Shown here: piece after piece, positions 1-10,070 of the stretch
How positions within the stretch are numbered: position 1 is the first letter of the stretch
How the letters are laid out: each line of letters starts with the position of its first letter
Origin: Bacillus sp. FJAT-45037
GTDB lineage: Bacteria; Bacillota; Bacilli; Bacillales; Bacillaceae_D
DNA: 64,000 bases
NCBI RefSeq assembly: GCF_002797325.1
Contig: NZ_KZ454938.1
Coordinates: forward strand, 1,686,267-1,750,266
Reading direction: 5' to 3'
Made by a program: the position numbers and the translations under genes
The notes under the pieces: generated by a model
Told to the model about the DNA's origin: nothing
Seen by the model: the letters and a program-made list of their open reading frames with translations, nothing else
Databases searched by the model: none

Positions 1-50
1 TGATCACTTAAGGGGAGTGCAAGAGATGTTACTCGATAGGTTTTTATTGT

Positions 51-85
51 AAAAAAAGAGACAAGATTAGTAAACTTGTCTCTTT
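51..85 (-). terminator. Rho-independent terminator of pnp
   Basis: An 11-bp perfect inverted repeat (55-65 with 75-85) flanks a 9-nt loop. On the minus strand it is followed by a run of T. It starts five bases beyond the pnp stop codon and should end the rpsO-pnp transcript. Positions 1-50 show nothing recognisable. Confidence 0.85.
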
Positions 86-89
86 CCTC

Positions 90-2204
90 TTATTTACCTG
101 CTTGTTCTTGTTTTTCTTTTTCTTCTTTTAGGATGACTTTACGTGATAAATTCACGCGTCCTTGATTATCAATCTCCGTTACACGAACTAAGATTTCATC
201 ACCAATCGCCACAACGTCTTCCACTTTGTTAACACGTTCTTCAGCTAGTTGAGAGATATGAACAAGTCCATCTTTCCCTTTGAACAATTCAACAAAGGCA
301 CCGAACTTCTCGACTCTCTTCACTTTGCCTAAAAACGTTTGTCCAACTTCAACTTCACGAATAATGTCTTCAATAATCTTACGAGCTTGTTCGTTCATCT
401 TGCTATCGACAGAAGAAATATAGACCGTACCATCTTGCTCAATATCAATCTTTACTCCAGTTTCTTCAATGATCTTATTGATCATCTTTCCGCTCGGTCC
501 AATAACGTCACGAATCTTATCAGGGTTCACATGCATCGTCATAATCTTAGGTGCATACGTAGATAACTCGCTACGAGATTCACTAATTGCAGAAAGCATG
601 TTATCAAGAATAACCATACGGCCACGCTTCGCTTGAGCAAGTGCTTCTTCTAGAACTTCACGGCTAATACCTGAGATTTTAATGTCCATTTGAAGAGCTG
701 TTACACCATCTCGTGTCCCTGCCACTTTAAAGTCCATATCACCTAAAGCATCTTCCATTCCTTGAATATCCGTTAGTACAGATAAGTGATCTCCTTGCTT
801 AACAAGACCCATCGCAATACCAGCTACTGGTGCTTTAATTGGCACACCCGCATCCATCATCGCTAATGTGCTTGCACAGATACTCGCTTGTGATGTAGAA
901 CCATTTGATTCTAAGACTTCTGATACAAGACGAATCGTGTATGGGAAATCATTTTCACTCGGAAGAATTGGTTCAAGCGCCCGCTCACCTAGAGCTCCAT
1001 GTCCAATTTCACGACGACCTGGGCCACGAATTGGACCAGTTTCACCAACACTAAATTGCGGGAAGTTATAGTGATGCATGAAGCGTTTTGATTCTTCAAT
1101 CCCTAATCCATCAAGAATCTGAACATCACCAAGAGCTCCCAACGTACAAATGCTAAGGGCTTGAGTTTGTCCACGTGTGAATAAACCTGAACCATGTGTA
1201 CGTGATAGCATATTTACTTGGGAAGCTAGAGGACGAATTTCATCAATGCCGCGTCCGTCTGGGCGGATCTTCTCGACTGTGATTAATCGACGTACTTCTT
1301 CTTTGACTACTTTTTGAAGTACTTCACGAGCATCACCTACATGATCAGGATCTTCTTGCTCATACTTTTCAACAATTGGTTTAATGACTGCATCAATTGC
1401 TGCTTGACGCTCATGTTTCTCTTGAACTTGTACAGCTTTTTTAAGATCTGTTTCCGCCAAGTTGCGAACTGCTGCTTCAATGTCTGCATCGACTTGCTTC
1501 AGCTGAATTTCTTTCTTCTCTTTACCAACTGCTGCAACAATTTCTTCTTGGAAAGCGACTAAACGTTTAATTTCGTCATGACCGTACATAATTGCTTCAA
1601 GCATCATTTCTTCAGAAACTTCTTTCGCTCCTGCTTCAACCATGTTGATCGCATCTTTTGTACCTGCAACGATTAAATCAATATCACTCGCTTCTAACTG
1701 GTCAGGTGTCGGGTTAATGATGAACTCGCCATCATTACGACCAACTGTTACACCTGCAATTGGACCATCAAATGGAATATCTGAGATAGAAAGAGCAACA
1801 GAAGAACCAATCATGGCAGCCATTTCGGATGAACAGTTTTGATCACTACTCATAACAATGCTAATGACTTGAACTTCGTTACGGAATCCGTCGGGGAATA
1901 GTGGGCGGATTGGACGATCAATCAAACGACTTGTTAAAACCGCTCTTTCACTTGGACGTCCTTCACGTTTGATAAAGCCACCTGGAATTTTACCTGCAGC
2001 ATATAAACGCTCTTCATAGTTTACTGTTAATGGAAAGAAAGGTAAGTTTTTAGGCTCTTTTGACGCAGTTACAGTAGATAATACCGCTGAATCACCATAT
2101 CTAACAAGTACAGCCCCATTTGCTTGTTTTGCTAATTGACCAGTTTCAATAATTAATTCACGACCGGCCCATTCTGTTTTAAAAATCTGTTGTTCTTGTT
2201 CCAT
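90..2204 (-). CDS. pnp: Polyribonucleotide nucleotidyltransferase (PNPase)
   Basis: A 3'-5' phosphorolytic exoribonuclease that degrades mRNA using phosphate and releases nucleoside diphosphates; it works as a trimer in the cytoplasm. The 704-residue protein has two RNase PH-like domains separated by a helical linker. A KH domain follows, with a GPSG loop at about residues 560-570, then a C-terminal S1 domain with the GLVHIS signature. The length matches B. subtilis PnpA (about 705). The start was placed at 2204 because a GAGAGGAG ribosome site lies 8 nt upstream; the open frame runs eight codons further but without such a site. It follows rpsO, as in most bacteria, and appears to have its own promoter in the gap. 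Confidence 0.97.
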   Translation of the reverse strand: MEQEQQIFKTEWAGRELIIETGQLAKQANGAVLVRYGDSAVLSTVTASKEPKNLPFFPLTVNYEERLYAAGKIPGGFIKREGRPSERAVLTSRLIDRPIRPLFPDGFRNEVQVISIVMSSDQNCSSEMAAMIGSSVALSISDIPFDGPIAGVTVGRNDGEFIINPTPDQLEASDIDLIVAGTKDAINMVEAGAKEVSEEMMLEAIMYGHDEIKRLVAFQEEIVAAVGKEKKEIQLKQVDADIEAAVRNLAETDLKKAVQVQEKHERQAAIDAVIKPIVEKYEQEDPDHVGDAREVLQKVVKEEVRRLITVEKIRPDGRGIDEIRPLASQVNMLSRTHGSGLFTRGQTQALSICTLGALGDVQILDGLGIEESKRFMHHYNFPQFSVGETGPIRGPGRREIGHGALGERALEPILPSENDFPYTIRLVSEVLESNGSTSQASICASTLAMMDAGVPIKAPVAGIAMGLVKQGDHLSVLTDIQGMEDALGDMDFKVAGTRDGVTALQMDIKISGISREVLEEALAQAKRGRMVILDNMLSAISESRSELSTYAPKIMTMHVNPDKIRDVIGPSGKMINKIIEETGVKIDIEQDGTVYISSVDSKMNEQARKIIEDIIREVEVGQTFLGKVKRVEKFGAFVELFKGKDGLVHISQLAEERVNKVEDVVAIGDEILVRVTEIDNQGRVNLSRKVILKEEKEKQEQAGK

Positions 2205-2282
2205 TACGCGTACTCCTCTCGTACACAAAATTATTCATTCTTTTCTTATTATTGCCTATCTATGTGAAAAATAAAAGAGTCA

Positions 2283-2310
2283 ATCATAACACTCTTTTGC
2301 ACGTAGTCAT
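2283..2310 (-). promoter_or_regulatory. Possible sigma-A promoter of pnp
   Basis: On the minus strand an ATGACT box (2305-2310) is separated by 16 nt from TATGAT (2283-2288). The site lies between the rpsO terminator and pnp. The -10 overlaps a weak A/T-rich inverted repeat (AAAAGAGT with ACTCTTTT), so a second, weaker terminator is an alternative reading. Confidence 0.4.
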
Positions 2311-2365
2311 TATGTACATCTTCAACATGAGAAGCAGGGAGTGTTTTCCATCACCTTTAGATGAA

Positions 2366-2391
2366 GAAAAAAGCGGGAATTCTCCCGCTTT
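2366..2391 (-). terminator. Rho-independent terminator after rpsO
   Basis: A GC-rich stem (GCGGGA with TCCCGC, extended by A-T pairs) with a 4-nt loop is followed by a run of T on the minus strand. It lies nine bases downstream of the rpsO stop codon. PNPase expression therefore depends on read-through or on its own promoter. Confidence 0.85.
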
Positions 2392-2399
2392 CAACATGC

Positions 2400-2669
2400 T
2401 TATCGACGTAAACCTAGCTTGTCAACAAGGTCACGGTAACGTACAACGTTTTTGTTACGTAGGTACGTTAATAAGTTACGACGTTGACCTACCATTTTAA
2501 GAAGCCCACGACGTGAGTGGTGATCCTTCTTATGAGTACGTAAGTGCCCGTTTAGTGTGTTGATTTGCTCAGTAAGGATAGCTACCTGAACCTCTGGAGA
2601 ACCAGTGTCAGTGTCATGAGTTTTGAACTCAGCAATTAGCTCGTTCTTGCGCTCTTGTGTTAATGCCAT
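2400..2669 (-). CDS. rpsO: 30S ribosomal protein S15
   Basis: A primary 16S rRNA-binding protein of the small subunit platform. The 89-residue product begins [10 protein letters not shown] and ends KLGLRR, the usual size and ends of bacterial S15. It contains the conserved [11 protein letters not shown] and HSRRGLL segments that contact the rRNA. The start at 2669 is set by an AGGAGGTG ribosome site; a start three codons earlier would overlap that site. It has a good sigma-A promoter at 2764-2792 and a terminator just downstream. The leader between them can fold (see the separate entry), in line with S15 autoregulation known in other bacteria. Confidence 0.98.
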   Translation of the reverse strand: MALTQERKNELIAEFKTHDTDTGSPEVQVAILTEQINTLNGHLRTHKKDHHSRRGLLKMVGQRRNLLTYLRNKNVVRYRDLVDKLGLRR

Positions 2670-2757
2670 CCTGTTCACCTCCTTTAGAATATATCCTATC
2701 TCCTAGCAAGCGTCGGTGAGTCGCTCTGCCAAGAAACGGATGTGTACTTGAAGTACA
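2670..2757 (-). promoter_or_regulatory. rpsO leader with two hairpins (possible S15 autoregulatory RNA)
   Basis: The expected 88-nt leader holds two hairpins. One pairs TGTAC with GTACA (2743-2757, 5-nt loop). The other pairs 2722-2729 with 2706-2712 (GCAGAGCG against CGCTTGC, one bulge). S15 represses its own mRNA in several bacteria, including Geobacillus, through different leader folds. Whether this leader binds S15 is inference. Confidence 0.45.
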
Positions 2758-2763
2758 ACCTTA

Positions 2764-2792
2764 ACTATACAATGTTCATGCTCAGATTGCAA
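2764..2792 (-). promoter_or_regulatory. Sigma-A promoter of rpsO
   Basis: On the minus strand TTGCAA (2787-2792), a 17-nt spacer and TATAGT (2764-2769) match the housekeeping consensus well. It begins just past the ribF stop codon, so rpsO can be transcribed apart from the nusA-infB operon. Confidence 0.75.
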
Positions 2793-2797
2793 GGTTG

Positions 2798-3751
2798 CTA
2801 TTTGCTTTTTTCAGCGAAATAAGCGAATGCGACTTGTTTGTCTGCATGGATTTGTTTAATCAATTCATCTTTACTAGAAAATTTTTGTTCAGGGCGTATC
2901 GTCTGTTCAAAGTATACGGTCACCTCTTGACCGTATAGATCTCCATCAAAGTCAAAGATATGTACTTCAATTGTTGGGATATCTGGTCTCAATTCATTAA
3001 ATGTCGGCTTATAGCCTACATTGCAGACTCCTTTGTAAGAAGCATTATCTGTCTCAAATCTTACAGCGTACACCCCTGTCTTCAGAAGTTTTGCTCGATC
3101 AGTTGGTTCGACATTTGCGGTCGGAAATCCAATCGTTCGTCCCCTTTTGTCCCCATCTACGACTTTCCCAAAAATCGCATAATGCTCACCAAGGTAAGCA
3201 GGAATCGTTGACACCTCTCCCGTTTCAAGAAGCTCTCTAATTTTTGTTGAACTTATTTTGACATCGCCTTGTTCAACCTTTTGAACCGTTGTTTGTTCAA
3301 ATTCACCTCTTGAATGAAACATTAATGTTTCCATCGTTCCCTTACCTAAAGCACCGTATGTAAAGTCAAATCCTGCAACAACATGAACCGCCCCTAAAGC
3401 GATAATATACTGATCGACATACTGCTGAGGGGTTAACGTGGCAAATTCTTTAGTAAAGTTTACAACATACAATACGTCCACATTAAGTTCTGCAATTTTC
3501 TTCTCTTTTTGTGGAAGGGGTGTAATATAGCGCATCGGTTCTGCATTCTTTCTTAAAACTTCCTTCGGATGAGGGTCAAAGGTCATAACAGCGACTTGAA
3601 CACCAAGCTCTGCTGCTTTTTTAATTGCCTGATTAATTACTTCTTGATGACCAAGATGAACACCGTCAAAATAACCAAGTGCAAGCACAGTCGGTCGTAT
3701 TTTTAAAGTATTTGCTTCAATTGGGTGATGCAAGTAGATAGTATCCATCAT
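2798..3751 (-). CDS. ribF: Bifunctional riboflavin kinase / FAD synthetase
   Basis: Makes FMN from riboflavin and ATP, then FAD from FMN. The 317-residue protein has an N-terminal nucleotidyltransferase domain with the GYFDGVHLGH motif at about residues 26-35. A C-terminal flavokinase domain carries the GFPTAN segment at about 205-215. Two ATG codons stand in tandem at the start; the second (3748) has the better distance to the AGGGGAG ribosome site, so the protein may be one residue shorter. It follows truB by 32 nt and is the last gene of the nusA-infB operon, as in B. subtilis where the gene is called ribC. Confidence 0.96.
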   Translation of the reverse strand: MMDTIYLHHPIEANTLKIRPTVLALGYFDGVHLGHQEVINQAIKKAAELGVQVAVMTFDPHPKEVLRKNAEPMRYITPLPQKEKKIAELNVDVLYVVNFTKEFATLTPQQYVDQYIIALGAVHVVAGFDFTYGALGKGTMETLMFHSRGEFEQTTVQKVEQGDVKISSTKIRELLETGEVSTIPAYLGEHYAIFGKVVDGDKRGRTIGFPTANVEPTDRAKLLKTGVYAVRFETDNASYKGVCNVGYKPTFNELRPDIPTIEVHIFDFDGDLYGQEVTVYFEQTIRPEQKFSSKDELIKQIHADKQVAFAYFAEKSK

Positions 3752-3783
3752 GGCTCCCCTTTTTCTGCTTAACGGAATATTGT

Positions 3784-4707
3784 TTAATTATCAGTCCAGA
3801 GCATTTTTTCTGGTTTAATTAGCCCTGTTTTTGTTGGATGCTTTTGATAAATTGCCAAGCATTCTCCTAGTTCATTATAAACGGTAAAGCGAGATTGATC
3901 TAATCCTTTTTCTTCTGGCAACACCGATCCGTACTTAATCAATTGCTCTGTCTCGTCATTTACGATTAACTTAGGTAAATGAAAAATCGCCTCATCTAAA
4001 GGGCGTAGTACATCCATACGCTCTTCAACAGTTTCCATGGCTTCTAATGCATCAAGTGTGATACAAACATCTTGTGTAAACGGACCTGAAGCCGTACGGA
4101 TAAGATGAGACATATGAGCGGGAAAGCCAAGCGTTTTACCTAAATCAACGGCAAGCGTCCTTACATAAGTTCCTTTTGAACATACCACTCGAAATGAAAA
4201 AGAGCAGGTTTTCTCACTCTCGTTAAATTCTAGCGCACTTACTCGTTCTAACTGATGAATAATCACATTACGCATGGGTCTTTCAACTTCTTGATTGGCA
4301 CGTGCGTATTCGTAAAGCCTTTTCCCATTCACTCTCACTGCCGAATACATAGGGGGAATTTGTTCAATTTCACCTAAGAATGAGGTCAACACACCATCAA
4401 TTTCCTCTGTTGTCCAAGAAGACTCTACTTCTTTTCGTTCAACGATTTCTCCACTTCGATCTTCTGTCGTTGTTGAAAATCCAATCGTCACTTCTCCAAC
4501 ATACGTCTTAGAATAATCCGACATATACTGAGCTACTTTTGTCGCTTTCCCAATACAAATCGGTAATACTCCAATAACATCTGGATCTAATGTGCCTGTA
4601 TGACCTACTTTTTTTGTTTTAAATAATTTACGGATTCTCATGACACAGTCATGAGACGTCATACCTGCTGGCTTTAATAGTGGTAAAATCCCTTCAAGTT
4701 GACTCAT
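3784..4707 (-). CDS. truB: tRNA pseudouridine(55) synthase
   Basis: Isomerises U55 in the T-arm of nearly all tRNAs to pseudouridine. The 307-residue protein shows the family signature HTGTLDP at residues 36-42, in which Asp41 is the catalytic aspartate. The conserved KGTYVRTL segment is further along, and a short C-terminal PUA-like region ends the protein. An ATG with a GAGGTG ribosome site sets the start. It sits between rbfA and ribF in the classic translation cluster. A terminator-like hairpin separates it from rbfA, so part of its mRNA may come from read-through. Confidence 0.96.
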   Translation of the reverse strand: MSQLEGILPLLKPAGMTSHDCVMRIRKLFKTKKVGHTGTLDPDVIGVLPICIGKATKVAQYMSDYSKTYVGEVTIGFSTTTEDRSGEIVERKEVESSWTTEEIDGVLTSFLGEIEQIPPMYSAVRVNGKRLYEYARANQEVERPMRNVIIHQLERVSALEFNESEKTCSFSFRVVCSKGTYVRTLAVDLGKTLGFPAHMSHLIRTASGPFTQDVCITLDALEAMETVEERMDVLRPLDEAIFHLPKLIVNDETEQLIKYGSVLPEEKGLDQSRFTVYNELGECLAIYQKHPTKTGLIKPEKMLWTDN

Positions 4708-4758
4708 TTTCTACACCTCATTTAACAATCACAAACGATTCGCATGTCAATACGTACT

Positions 4759-4791
4759 AAAAAGGATAGAGTGCATGTGCTCCCTATCCTT
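4759..4791 (-). terminator. Terminator-like hairpin between rbfA and truB
   Basis: AAGGATAG pairs with CTATCCTT (4784-4791 with 4762-4769), followed by a T run on the minus strand. The 14-nt loop can form three further GAG/CTC pairs. It probably reduces transcription into truB-ribF. Confidence 0.6.
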
Positions 4792-4819
4792 CTAGCAGCA
4801 TTATCAAAGAACGCTGAAA

Positions 4820-5161
4820 TTACTTATTTAATTCGTTCAATAACGTTTGGATGCGATTACCGTATTCAATAGACTCATCAAATTCAAACGTAATTTCTGG
4901 TGTCTTACGTAGGCGAATTCGTTTCCCAATTTCAGAACGCATGAACCCCTTTGCCTTAGAAAGTCCTTTAATTGTAGACTCTTTCTGTTCTTCGCTACCA
5001 AGCACCGTAATGAATACTTTTGCTTGTTGCAAATCACCAGTGACATCCACGCCTGTAATTGTAACAAAACTAATGCGTGGATCTTTTAAGTCTCGCATAA
5101 TAATGTCACTTAATTCTTTCTTCATTTGTTCTCCAACACGGTGTGCTCGAACGTTACTCAT
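4820..5161 (-). CDS. rbfA: 30S ribosome-binding factor A
   Basis: A small KH-fold protein that binds the immature 30S subunit and helps the late maturation of 16S rRNA, with a role in cold adaptation. The 113-residue product has the typical start ([12 protein letters not shown]) and the conserved [14 protein letters not shown] segment. Length matches the Bacillus family (about 115). An AGAGGTG ribosome site precedes the ATG. It follows ylxP and lies downstream of infB, the usual setting. Confidence 0.96.
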   Translation of the reverse strand: MSNVRAHRVGEQMKKELSDIIMRDLKDPRISFVTITGVDVTGDLQQAKVFITVLGSEEQKESTIKGLSKAKGFMRSEIGKRIRLRKTPEITFEFDESIEYGNRIQTLLNELNK

Positions 5162-5185
5162 AGTTGTTCACCTCTATTTGTACAA

Positions 5186-5467
5186 TTATAACCACTCATA
5201 AGATGTGATTGTTCGTTCTGCAGCTGTTTCGGCATCGATTAAAGCTAAAGCTCTCTCGAGTTCTCGCTCGCAGATTACTTTTTCATTAGAAACCGTGACA
5301 ATGGTCAGCTCAGCACGTTGCCAAAGATTTTGAAAATCACTTTCAGCGACAGCTACATTAAAACGCTGCTTAAGTCTTGTCACTATACTCTTTAAGACAG
5401 AACGCTTTTCTTTAAGTGAATGCACATCATAGATCATAAGTTCACAACGGACTGATCCAATGATCAT
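5186..5467 (-). CDS. ylxP: DUF503 family protein YlxP
   Basis: A 93-residue protein with the DUF503 start ([25 protein letters not shown]). Its exact role is not established; in B. subtilis the family member sits in the same place and has been linked to ribosome assembly. The start codon overlaps the infB stop codon as ATGA, which implies translational coupling. No membrane segment or signal peptide is visible. Confidence 0.88.
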   Translation of the reverse strand: MIIGSVRCELMIYDVHSLKEKRSVLKSIVTRLKQRFNVAVAESDFQNLWQRAELTIVTVSNEKVICERELERALALIDAETAAERTITSYEWL

Positions 5468-7578
5468 TTACGTTCAATTTCCTCCATGACGTACGCTTCA
5501 ATGATGTCTCCTTCTTTAATATCATTGAATTTCTCAAGTGTAATACCACACTCGTACCCTGCAGCAACTTCCTTAGCATCATCTTTGAAACGTTTTAATG
5601 CATTAATTGCTCCTTCGTAGATAACAATTCCATCACGAATTAAGCGAACAGTGGAATCTCTAGATACTTTACCTTCTGTTACATAAGCACCTGCAATCGT
5701 ACCAACTTTTGATACTTTAAACGTTGCACGGATTTCTACTTGACCAATGACTTTTTCTTCAAACTCAGGGTCAAGCATTCCTTTCATTGCAGACTCAATC
5801 TCATCAATTGCATTATAAATAATACGGTGTAAACGAATATCAACTTTCTCTACTTCTGCTGTACGTTTTGCTCCATTATCAGGACGTACATTGAAACCAA
5901 TAACAATGGCATTTGATGCAGAGGCAAGAATAATGTCTGATTCAGTAATTGCTCCTACTCCTGTATGGATAATGTTGACTTTAACACCTTCAACATCAAT
6001 CTTCTCAAGAGAACCTTTCATCGCTTCAACAGCACCTTGTACATCGGCTTTAATGATGATGTTAATATCTTTCACATCACCTTGTTGAATTTGATTAAAC
6101 AGGTCATCAAGACTTACTCTTGAATTTTCAGAACGTGCTTCTACACGTTGACGACTCATACGTGCTTCACCAATTTGGCGAGCTGTTTTCTCGTCAGCAA
6201 ATACTTGGAACTGGTCGCCTGCTTGTGGAACTTCGTTTAAACCAGTAATCTCAACTGGTGCTGAAGGGCCAACTTGTTTCACACGACGTCCAAGATCATT
6301 AACCATAGCACGAACGCGTCCAAATGCTCCACCCACTACGATCGGATCTCCAACATTTAATGAACCATTTTGAACAAGAAGTGTAGCTACTGCACCGCGA
6401 CCCTTATCAAGCTCAGCTTCAACAACTGTTCCACGAGCCATACGATCTGGGTTAGCTTTCAATTCAGCCACTTCAGCTACAAGAAGAACCATTTCTAATA
6501 GTTCATCAATTCCCTGCCCGTTTAGTGCAGAAACATTAACAAAGATCGTCTCGCCGCCCCATGCTTCAGGAACCAGCTCATATTCTGTTAATTCTTGCAT
6601 TACACGGTCTGGGTTTGCTGCTTCTTTATCCATTTTATTCACAGCGACGATAATTGGCACATTCGCAGCTTTAGCATGACTGATCGCTTCTTTCGTTTGA
6701 GGCATAACACCGTCATCTGCTGCAACAACTAAGATCGTGATATCTGTTACTTGTGCTCCACGTGCACGCATCGTTGTGAAGGCTGCGTGTCCAGGAGTAT
6801 CTAAGAACGTAATGGGTTTGCCATTCGTTTCAATTTGATAAGCACCGATATGTTGAGTGATTCCACCCGCTTCACCAGCTGTTACTTTCGTGTTACGAAT
6901 CGAATCAAGAAGGGTTGTTTTACCATGGTCAACGTGACCCATAATTGTTACAACAGGAGGTCGCTCTTTTAAGTCTTCCTCTTTTTCTTCTTCTACATAA
7001 CTATCTAAATCAATTTTGTCGACAATAATTTCTTCTTCGACAGCAACTCCGTAATCCGTAGCAATTAGCTCAATTGCATCTTTATCAAGTTCTTGGTTAA
7101 TCGTCGCCATTACGCCAAGACCAATTAACTTTTTGATAAGCTCAGACGGCTCTTTGTGTAATTTTTTCGCCATTTCAGCTACTGTTAGGGACTCGACAAA
7201 AGTAATCTTTTCCGGAAGAGGCTTTGGCTTTGGCGGCTCTTGACGCTGTTGTTGTTGTTGAGGAGCACGCTTGTTCTGTTGCTTTCCACGATTTTGTTGA
7301 TAGTTTGGCTTATTAAAGTTTCTGTTCTTATTTTGAGGCTTTTGATTGTTTGTTCTTGCCGGTTGTTTATTTGTTGCATTAGCCGGTTTGTTGTCATTTT
7401 TCGGAGCGCTCGGCTTCGCTTCTGGTAGTGGCTTGCCTTCTAACTTCGCAATATCCGTCTCATCAATATAAGACATGTGATTAGAAACCGTCACATCAAC
7501 TGCTTTTAACTTCTCAATAACCTCTTTACTTGGTACATTCTTCTCTTTTGCGTATTCATATATTCTCATTTTGCTCAT
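5464..7578 (-). CDS. infB: Translation initiation factor IF-2
   Basis: The GTPase that brings initiator fMet-tRNA to the 30S subunit and promotes subunit joining. The 704-residue protein has an N-terminal IF2 domain, a Pro/Gln/Asn/Lys-rich low-complexity linker (about residues 54-120), and a second IF2_N domain (about 120-200). The GTPase domain follows, with GHVDHGKTT at 214-222, then DTPGH and NKMD. C-terminal beta-barrel and fMet-tRNA-binding domains complete it. I placed the start at 7578 because GGAGG lies 7 nt upstream; the ATG two codons earlier is too close to it. It overlaps ylxP by four bases. Confidence 0.97.
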   Translation of the reverse strand: MSKMRIYEYAKEKNVPSKEVIEKLKAVDVTVSNHMSYIDETDIAKLEGKPLPEAKPSAPKNDNKPANATNKQPARTNNQKPQNKNRNFNKPNYQQNRGKQQNKRAPQQQQQRQEPPKPKPLPEKITFVESLTVAEMAKKLHKEPSELIKKLIGLGVMATINQELDKDAIELIATDYGVAVEEEIIVDKIDLDSYVEEEKEEDLKERPPVVTIMGHVDHGKTTLLDSIRNTKVTAGEAGGITQHIGAYQIETNGKPITFLDTPGHAAFTTMRARGAQVTDITILVVAADDGVMPQTKEAISHAKAANVPIIVAVNKMDKEAANPDRVMQELTEYELVPEAWGGETIFVNVSALNGQGIDELLEMVLLVAEVAELKANPDRMARGTVVEAELDKGRGAVATLLVQNGSLNVGDPIVVGGAFGRVRAMVNDLGRRVKQVGPSAPVEITGLNEVPQAGDQFQVFADEKTARQIGEARMSRQRVEARSENSRVSLDDLFNQIQQGDVKDINIIIKADVQGAVEAMKGSLEKIDVEGVKVNIIHTGVGAITESDIILASASNAIVIGFNVRPDNGAKRTAEVEKVDIRLHRIIYNAIDEIESAMKGMLDPEFEEKVIGQVEIRATFKVSKVGTIAGAYVTEGKVSRDSTVRLIRDGIVIYEGAINALKRFKDDAKEVAAGYECGITLEKFNDIKEGDIIEAYVMEEIERK

Positions 7579-7594
7579 ATACATACCTCCACAT

Positions 7595-7903
7595 TTATTG
7601 GTCCAATAATGAAGTCATTTTTTTTGCGAACCCGGGATCTTTAATCCCTACAACTACTCGTTCTGCCTTACCGATTGCAGTGCCAAGTGTCGTACGGTCC
7701 GAAACAATTCGAACTGGAATTGAGTAATAACCACATTTGTCCAATATCTTTTTCTTTGTCTGTTCTGCTGCATCATTTGAGAGAAGCACCAACTTAACTT
7801 GTTGGTTTCTAACATCTTTAATGACGAGCTCCTCCCCAGTAACTAGCTGCCTTGCTCTGGCACAGAGTCCAAGTAGGGAAAGCCATTTTGGTTGCTGACT
7901 CAT
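7595..7903 (-). CDS. ylxQ: L7Ae-like ribosomal protein YlxQ
   Basis: A 102-residue RNA-binding protein of the L7Ae/L30e/S12e family, which binds kink-turn RNAs; its cellular target here is not known. The family pattern is visible in [15 protein letters not shown] near the N-terminus and in [15 protein letters not shown]. It starts one base after the ylxR stop, with the ribosome site inside the end of ylxR, so the two are probably translated together. Confidence 0.88.
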   Translation of the reverse strand: MSQQPKWLSLLGLCARARQLVTGEELVIKDVRNQQVKLVLLSNDAAEQTKKKILDKCGYYSIPVRIVSDRTTLGTAIGKAERVVVGIKDPGFAKKMTSLLDQ

Positions 7904-7904
7904 G

Positions 7905-8177
7905 CTACTTTTTTCCTCTCTGTCGATCTTGGTCTAGTTGATCATACTGTTCTTCGGTAAGTTTCACTTGCAGATGTCTTGATAAACTATCTTTCTTTTT
8001 TGCCTGTTTGAAGCAATCTTCGGTATTACTAAGGTAAGCACCTCGTCCATTTTTCTTTCCGGTATGGTCTAAAACGACTTCACCTTCCGGGGTGCGAACG
8101 ATTCGAACAAGTTCATGCTTTGATTTCATTTCATTGGTCACAATGCATTTTCTGAGAGGAACTTTTCGTTGTTTCAT
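7905..8177 (-). CDS. rnpM: RNase P modulator RnpM (YlxR)
   Basis: A 90-residue basic protein of the DUF448/YlxR family. In B. subtilis this protein binds the RNase P RNA and modulates tRNA processing. The family signature is present: RKCIVT near residues 10-15, then VRIVRTPEG, and GRGAYLS at about 46-52. An AAAGGAG site precedes the ATG. It lies between nusA and ylxQ as usual. Confidence 0.92.
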   Translation of the reverse strand: MKQRKVPLRKCIVTNEMKSKHELVRIVRTPEGEVVLDHTGKKNGRGAYLSNTEDCFKQAKKKDSLSRHLQVKLTEEQYDQLDQDRQRGKK

Positions 8178-8196
8178 GGTCCCCGACTCCTTTTAC

Positions 8197-9339
8197 TTAC
8201 TCTTCATTCTCAAATGTATCAGGAACAAATGTTTCTTCAAGTGGTGCATCCAAGTCATTTGTTTCTTGAGGCTCGGCGAGGTCGTCTTCAATGACTAAAC
8301 CAAGTTCTCTTGCTTCTGTCTCACTTTTAATGTCAATTTTCCAACCAGTTAATTTTGCAGCGAGACGCGCATTTTGTCCTCGTTTACCAATTGCTAATGA
8401 CAGTTGATAATCCGGAACAATGACTTGAGTCATTTTATCCTCTTCGTTTACGTTTACTTTTAATACTTTTGAAGGACTAAGAGCATTTGCTACGTATTCA
8501 ACAGGATCTTCTGACCAACGAACGATATCGATCTTTTCCCCTTTTAACTCATCAACAATCGTCTGAACCCGTTGACCTCGTTGACCTACACATGAACCAA
8601 CCGCATCTACTTCTGGATTTTCAGCGTGAACGGCAATCTTCGAACGATCTCCAGCTTCACGAGAAACCGACTTAATTTCAACGGTACCATCATAAATTTC
8701 AGGTACTTCGAGCTCAAACAAACGCTTCAACAAGCCAGGATGTGTGCGTGAAATCAAAATTTGAGGGCCTTTTGTTGTTTTTTCCACTTTTGTAATGAAG
8801 GCTTTAATGCGATCGTTATGCTTATAAGATTCATTAGGCATTTGTTCATTTAGTGGCAACAAAGCCTCGACTTTTCCTAGATCAACATAGATGAAACGAT
8901 GATCTTGACGTTGAACAATCCCTGTCATGATATCTTCTTCTCGATCAATAAAGTCAGAATAAATAATGCCGCGTTCTGCTTCACGTACACGTTGTGTGAC
9001 GACTTGCTTCGCTGTTTGGGCCGCGATGCGTCCGAAATCTTTCGGTGTTACTTCAATCTCCACAATATCATCGATATCGTAACTCGGGTTCATACCTTTT
9101 GCATCTTGTAAAGAGATCTCAAGACGTACATCAAATACTTCTTCGACAATTAGCTTACGAGCAAACACTCGGATGCTCCCGTTATCACGATTAACATCAA
9201 CACGAACATTTTGAGCCTGTGAGAAGTTGCGCTTATAACCTGAAATAAGTGCTGCCTCAATGGCATCAGTGATAATTTCCTTACTAATTCCTTTTTCTTT
9301 CTCTAGCGTCATTAACGCATCCATAAATTCGCTATTCAT
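8197..9339 (-). CDS. nusA: Transcription termination/antitermination factor NusA
   Basis: Binds RNA polymerase, increases pausing and stimulates intrinsic termination. The 380-residue protein has the N-terminal polymerase-binding domain (about 1-125) and an S1 domain (about 135-200). KH1 and KH2 follow, with [11 protein letters not shown] and [13 protein letters not shown], and a short acidic tail of about 35 residues ends it. It lacks the C-terminal acidic repeats of E. coli NusA, as expected in Firmicutes. It follows rimP by 47 nt. The hairpin in the shared leader (9938-9961) suggests that NusA may control its own operon. Confidence 0.97.
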   Translation of the reverse strand: MNSEFMDALMTLEKEKGISKEIITDAIEAALISGYKRNFSQAQNVRVDVNRDNGSIRVFARKLIVEEVFDVRLEISLQDAKGMNPSYDIDDIVEIEVTPKDFGRIAAQTAKQVVTQRVREAERGIIYSDFIDREEDIMTGIVQRQDHRFIYVDLGKVEALLPLNEQMPNESYKHNDRIKAFITKVEKTTKGPQILISRTHPGLLKRLFELEVPEIYDGTVEIKSVSREAGDRSKIAVHAENPEVDAVGSCVGQRGQRVQTIVDELKGEKIDIVRWSEDPVEYVANALSPSKVLKVNVNEEDKMTQVIVPDYQLSLAIGKRGQNARLAAKLTGWKIDIKSETEARELGLVIEDDLAEPQETNDLDAPLEETFVPDTFENEE

Positions 9340-9386
9340 GAATGAGATATCCCCCTTTCAACTACAAACAAAGCATATATTAAGTA

Positions 9387-9857
9387 CTAAAATATAATCG
9401 CTAACCTTACATTAGCTGCTTTCTCATATGGAATGACATATGATTTTTTTCGCGTTTTAATTTTCACTTCTACAGTCAAAACATCGCCGTCAAAAGCCGT
9501 CAGCATTCCTTCAAACGTCTTCTCACCATCGATCTGCTCATACGTTGTCACGTGGACGTTTTTACCGACTGCTTTTTCTATGTCTTTGGCTTTTTTTAAA
9601 GGTCTCTCAGCACCTGGAGAAGACACTTCTAGGAAGTAAGCTTGTGGAATCGGATCAAATTCGTCCAACTTCTCACTTAATTGCTCGCTCACTTTTCCAC
9701 AGTCTTCAAGGTCCACACCTGTTTCTGAATCAATATAGATTCTTAAAAACCAATCTGGGCCTTCCTTTTTAAATTCGACATCGACTAGCTCTAGGTTACG
9801 CTCGTCCATCAGCGGTGTCGCTAGTTCTGCTACGATGTCGGTTACTTTCTTACTCAT
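9387..9857 (-). CDS. rimP: Ribosome maturation factor RimP
   Basis: Needed for maturation of the 30S subunit. The 156-residue protein shows the family pattern [12 protein letters not shown], then LRIYID and the [10 protein letters not shown] loop near the middle. Size matches B. subtilis YlxS (156). The start is supported by a GGAGGG ribosome site. It is the first gene of the nusA-infB operon, preceded by a promoter (9994-10022) and a terminator-like leader hairpin. Confidence 0.96.
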   Translation of the reverse strand: MSKKVTDIVAELATPLMDERNLELVDVEFKKEGPDWFLRIYIDSETGVDLEDCGKVSEQLSEKLDEFDPIPQAYFLEVSSPGAERPLKKAKDIEKAVGKNVHVTTYEQIDGEKTFEGMLTAFDGDVLTVEVKIKTRKKSYVIPYEKAANVRLAIIF

Positions 9858-9937
9858 TCTTACCCTCCTTCAATTACTGCCATCTGCATAAGACGTTTTT
9901 ATATTAGTAGTGATTATTATTAGGTCTAAACGAAACG

Positions 9938-9961
9938 AAAGAGCGGGTTTCCCCACTCTTT
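9938..9961 (-). terminator. Weak terminator-like hairpin in the rimP-nusA leader
   Basis: A 10-bp stem (9952-9961 with 9938-9947) has one G-U pair and a GAAA tetraloop. On the minus strand it is followed by an interrupted T tract (CGTTTCGTTT). It lies about 26 nt past the expected transcription start, so it can act as an attenuator as well as a polC terminator. Confidence 0.65.
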
Positions 9962-9993
9962 TTAGGCTCCGTATTCTAAGTATTACCATAACA

Positions 9994-10022
9994 ACAATAT
10001 CATACTCTACACTTCTTTGCAA
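9994..10022 (-). promoter_or_regulatory. Sigma-A promoter of the rimP-nusA-infB operon
   Basis: On the minus strand TTGCAA (10017-10022), a 17-nt spacer and TATTGT (9994-9999), with TG one base upstream of the -10 (extended -10). It lies just beyond the polC stop codon and upstream of the leader hairpin. Confidence 0.65.
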
Positions 10023-10070
10023 CAGACGTCCGTTCGAAAGAAGCGCTGTGACAAGCTTTTACGATGTTTC

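Noticed and set aside
1314-1562. Plus-strand open frames, such as the one antisense to pnp
   Set aside because: They are antisense shadows of conserved minus-strand genes. They lack ribosome sites and have odd compositions rich in Cys, Leu and Asn.
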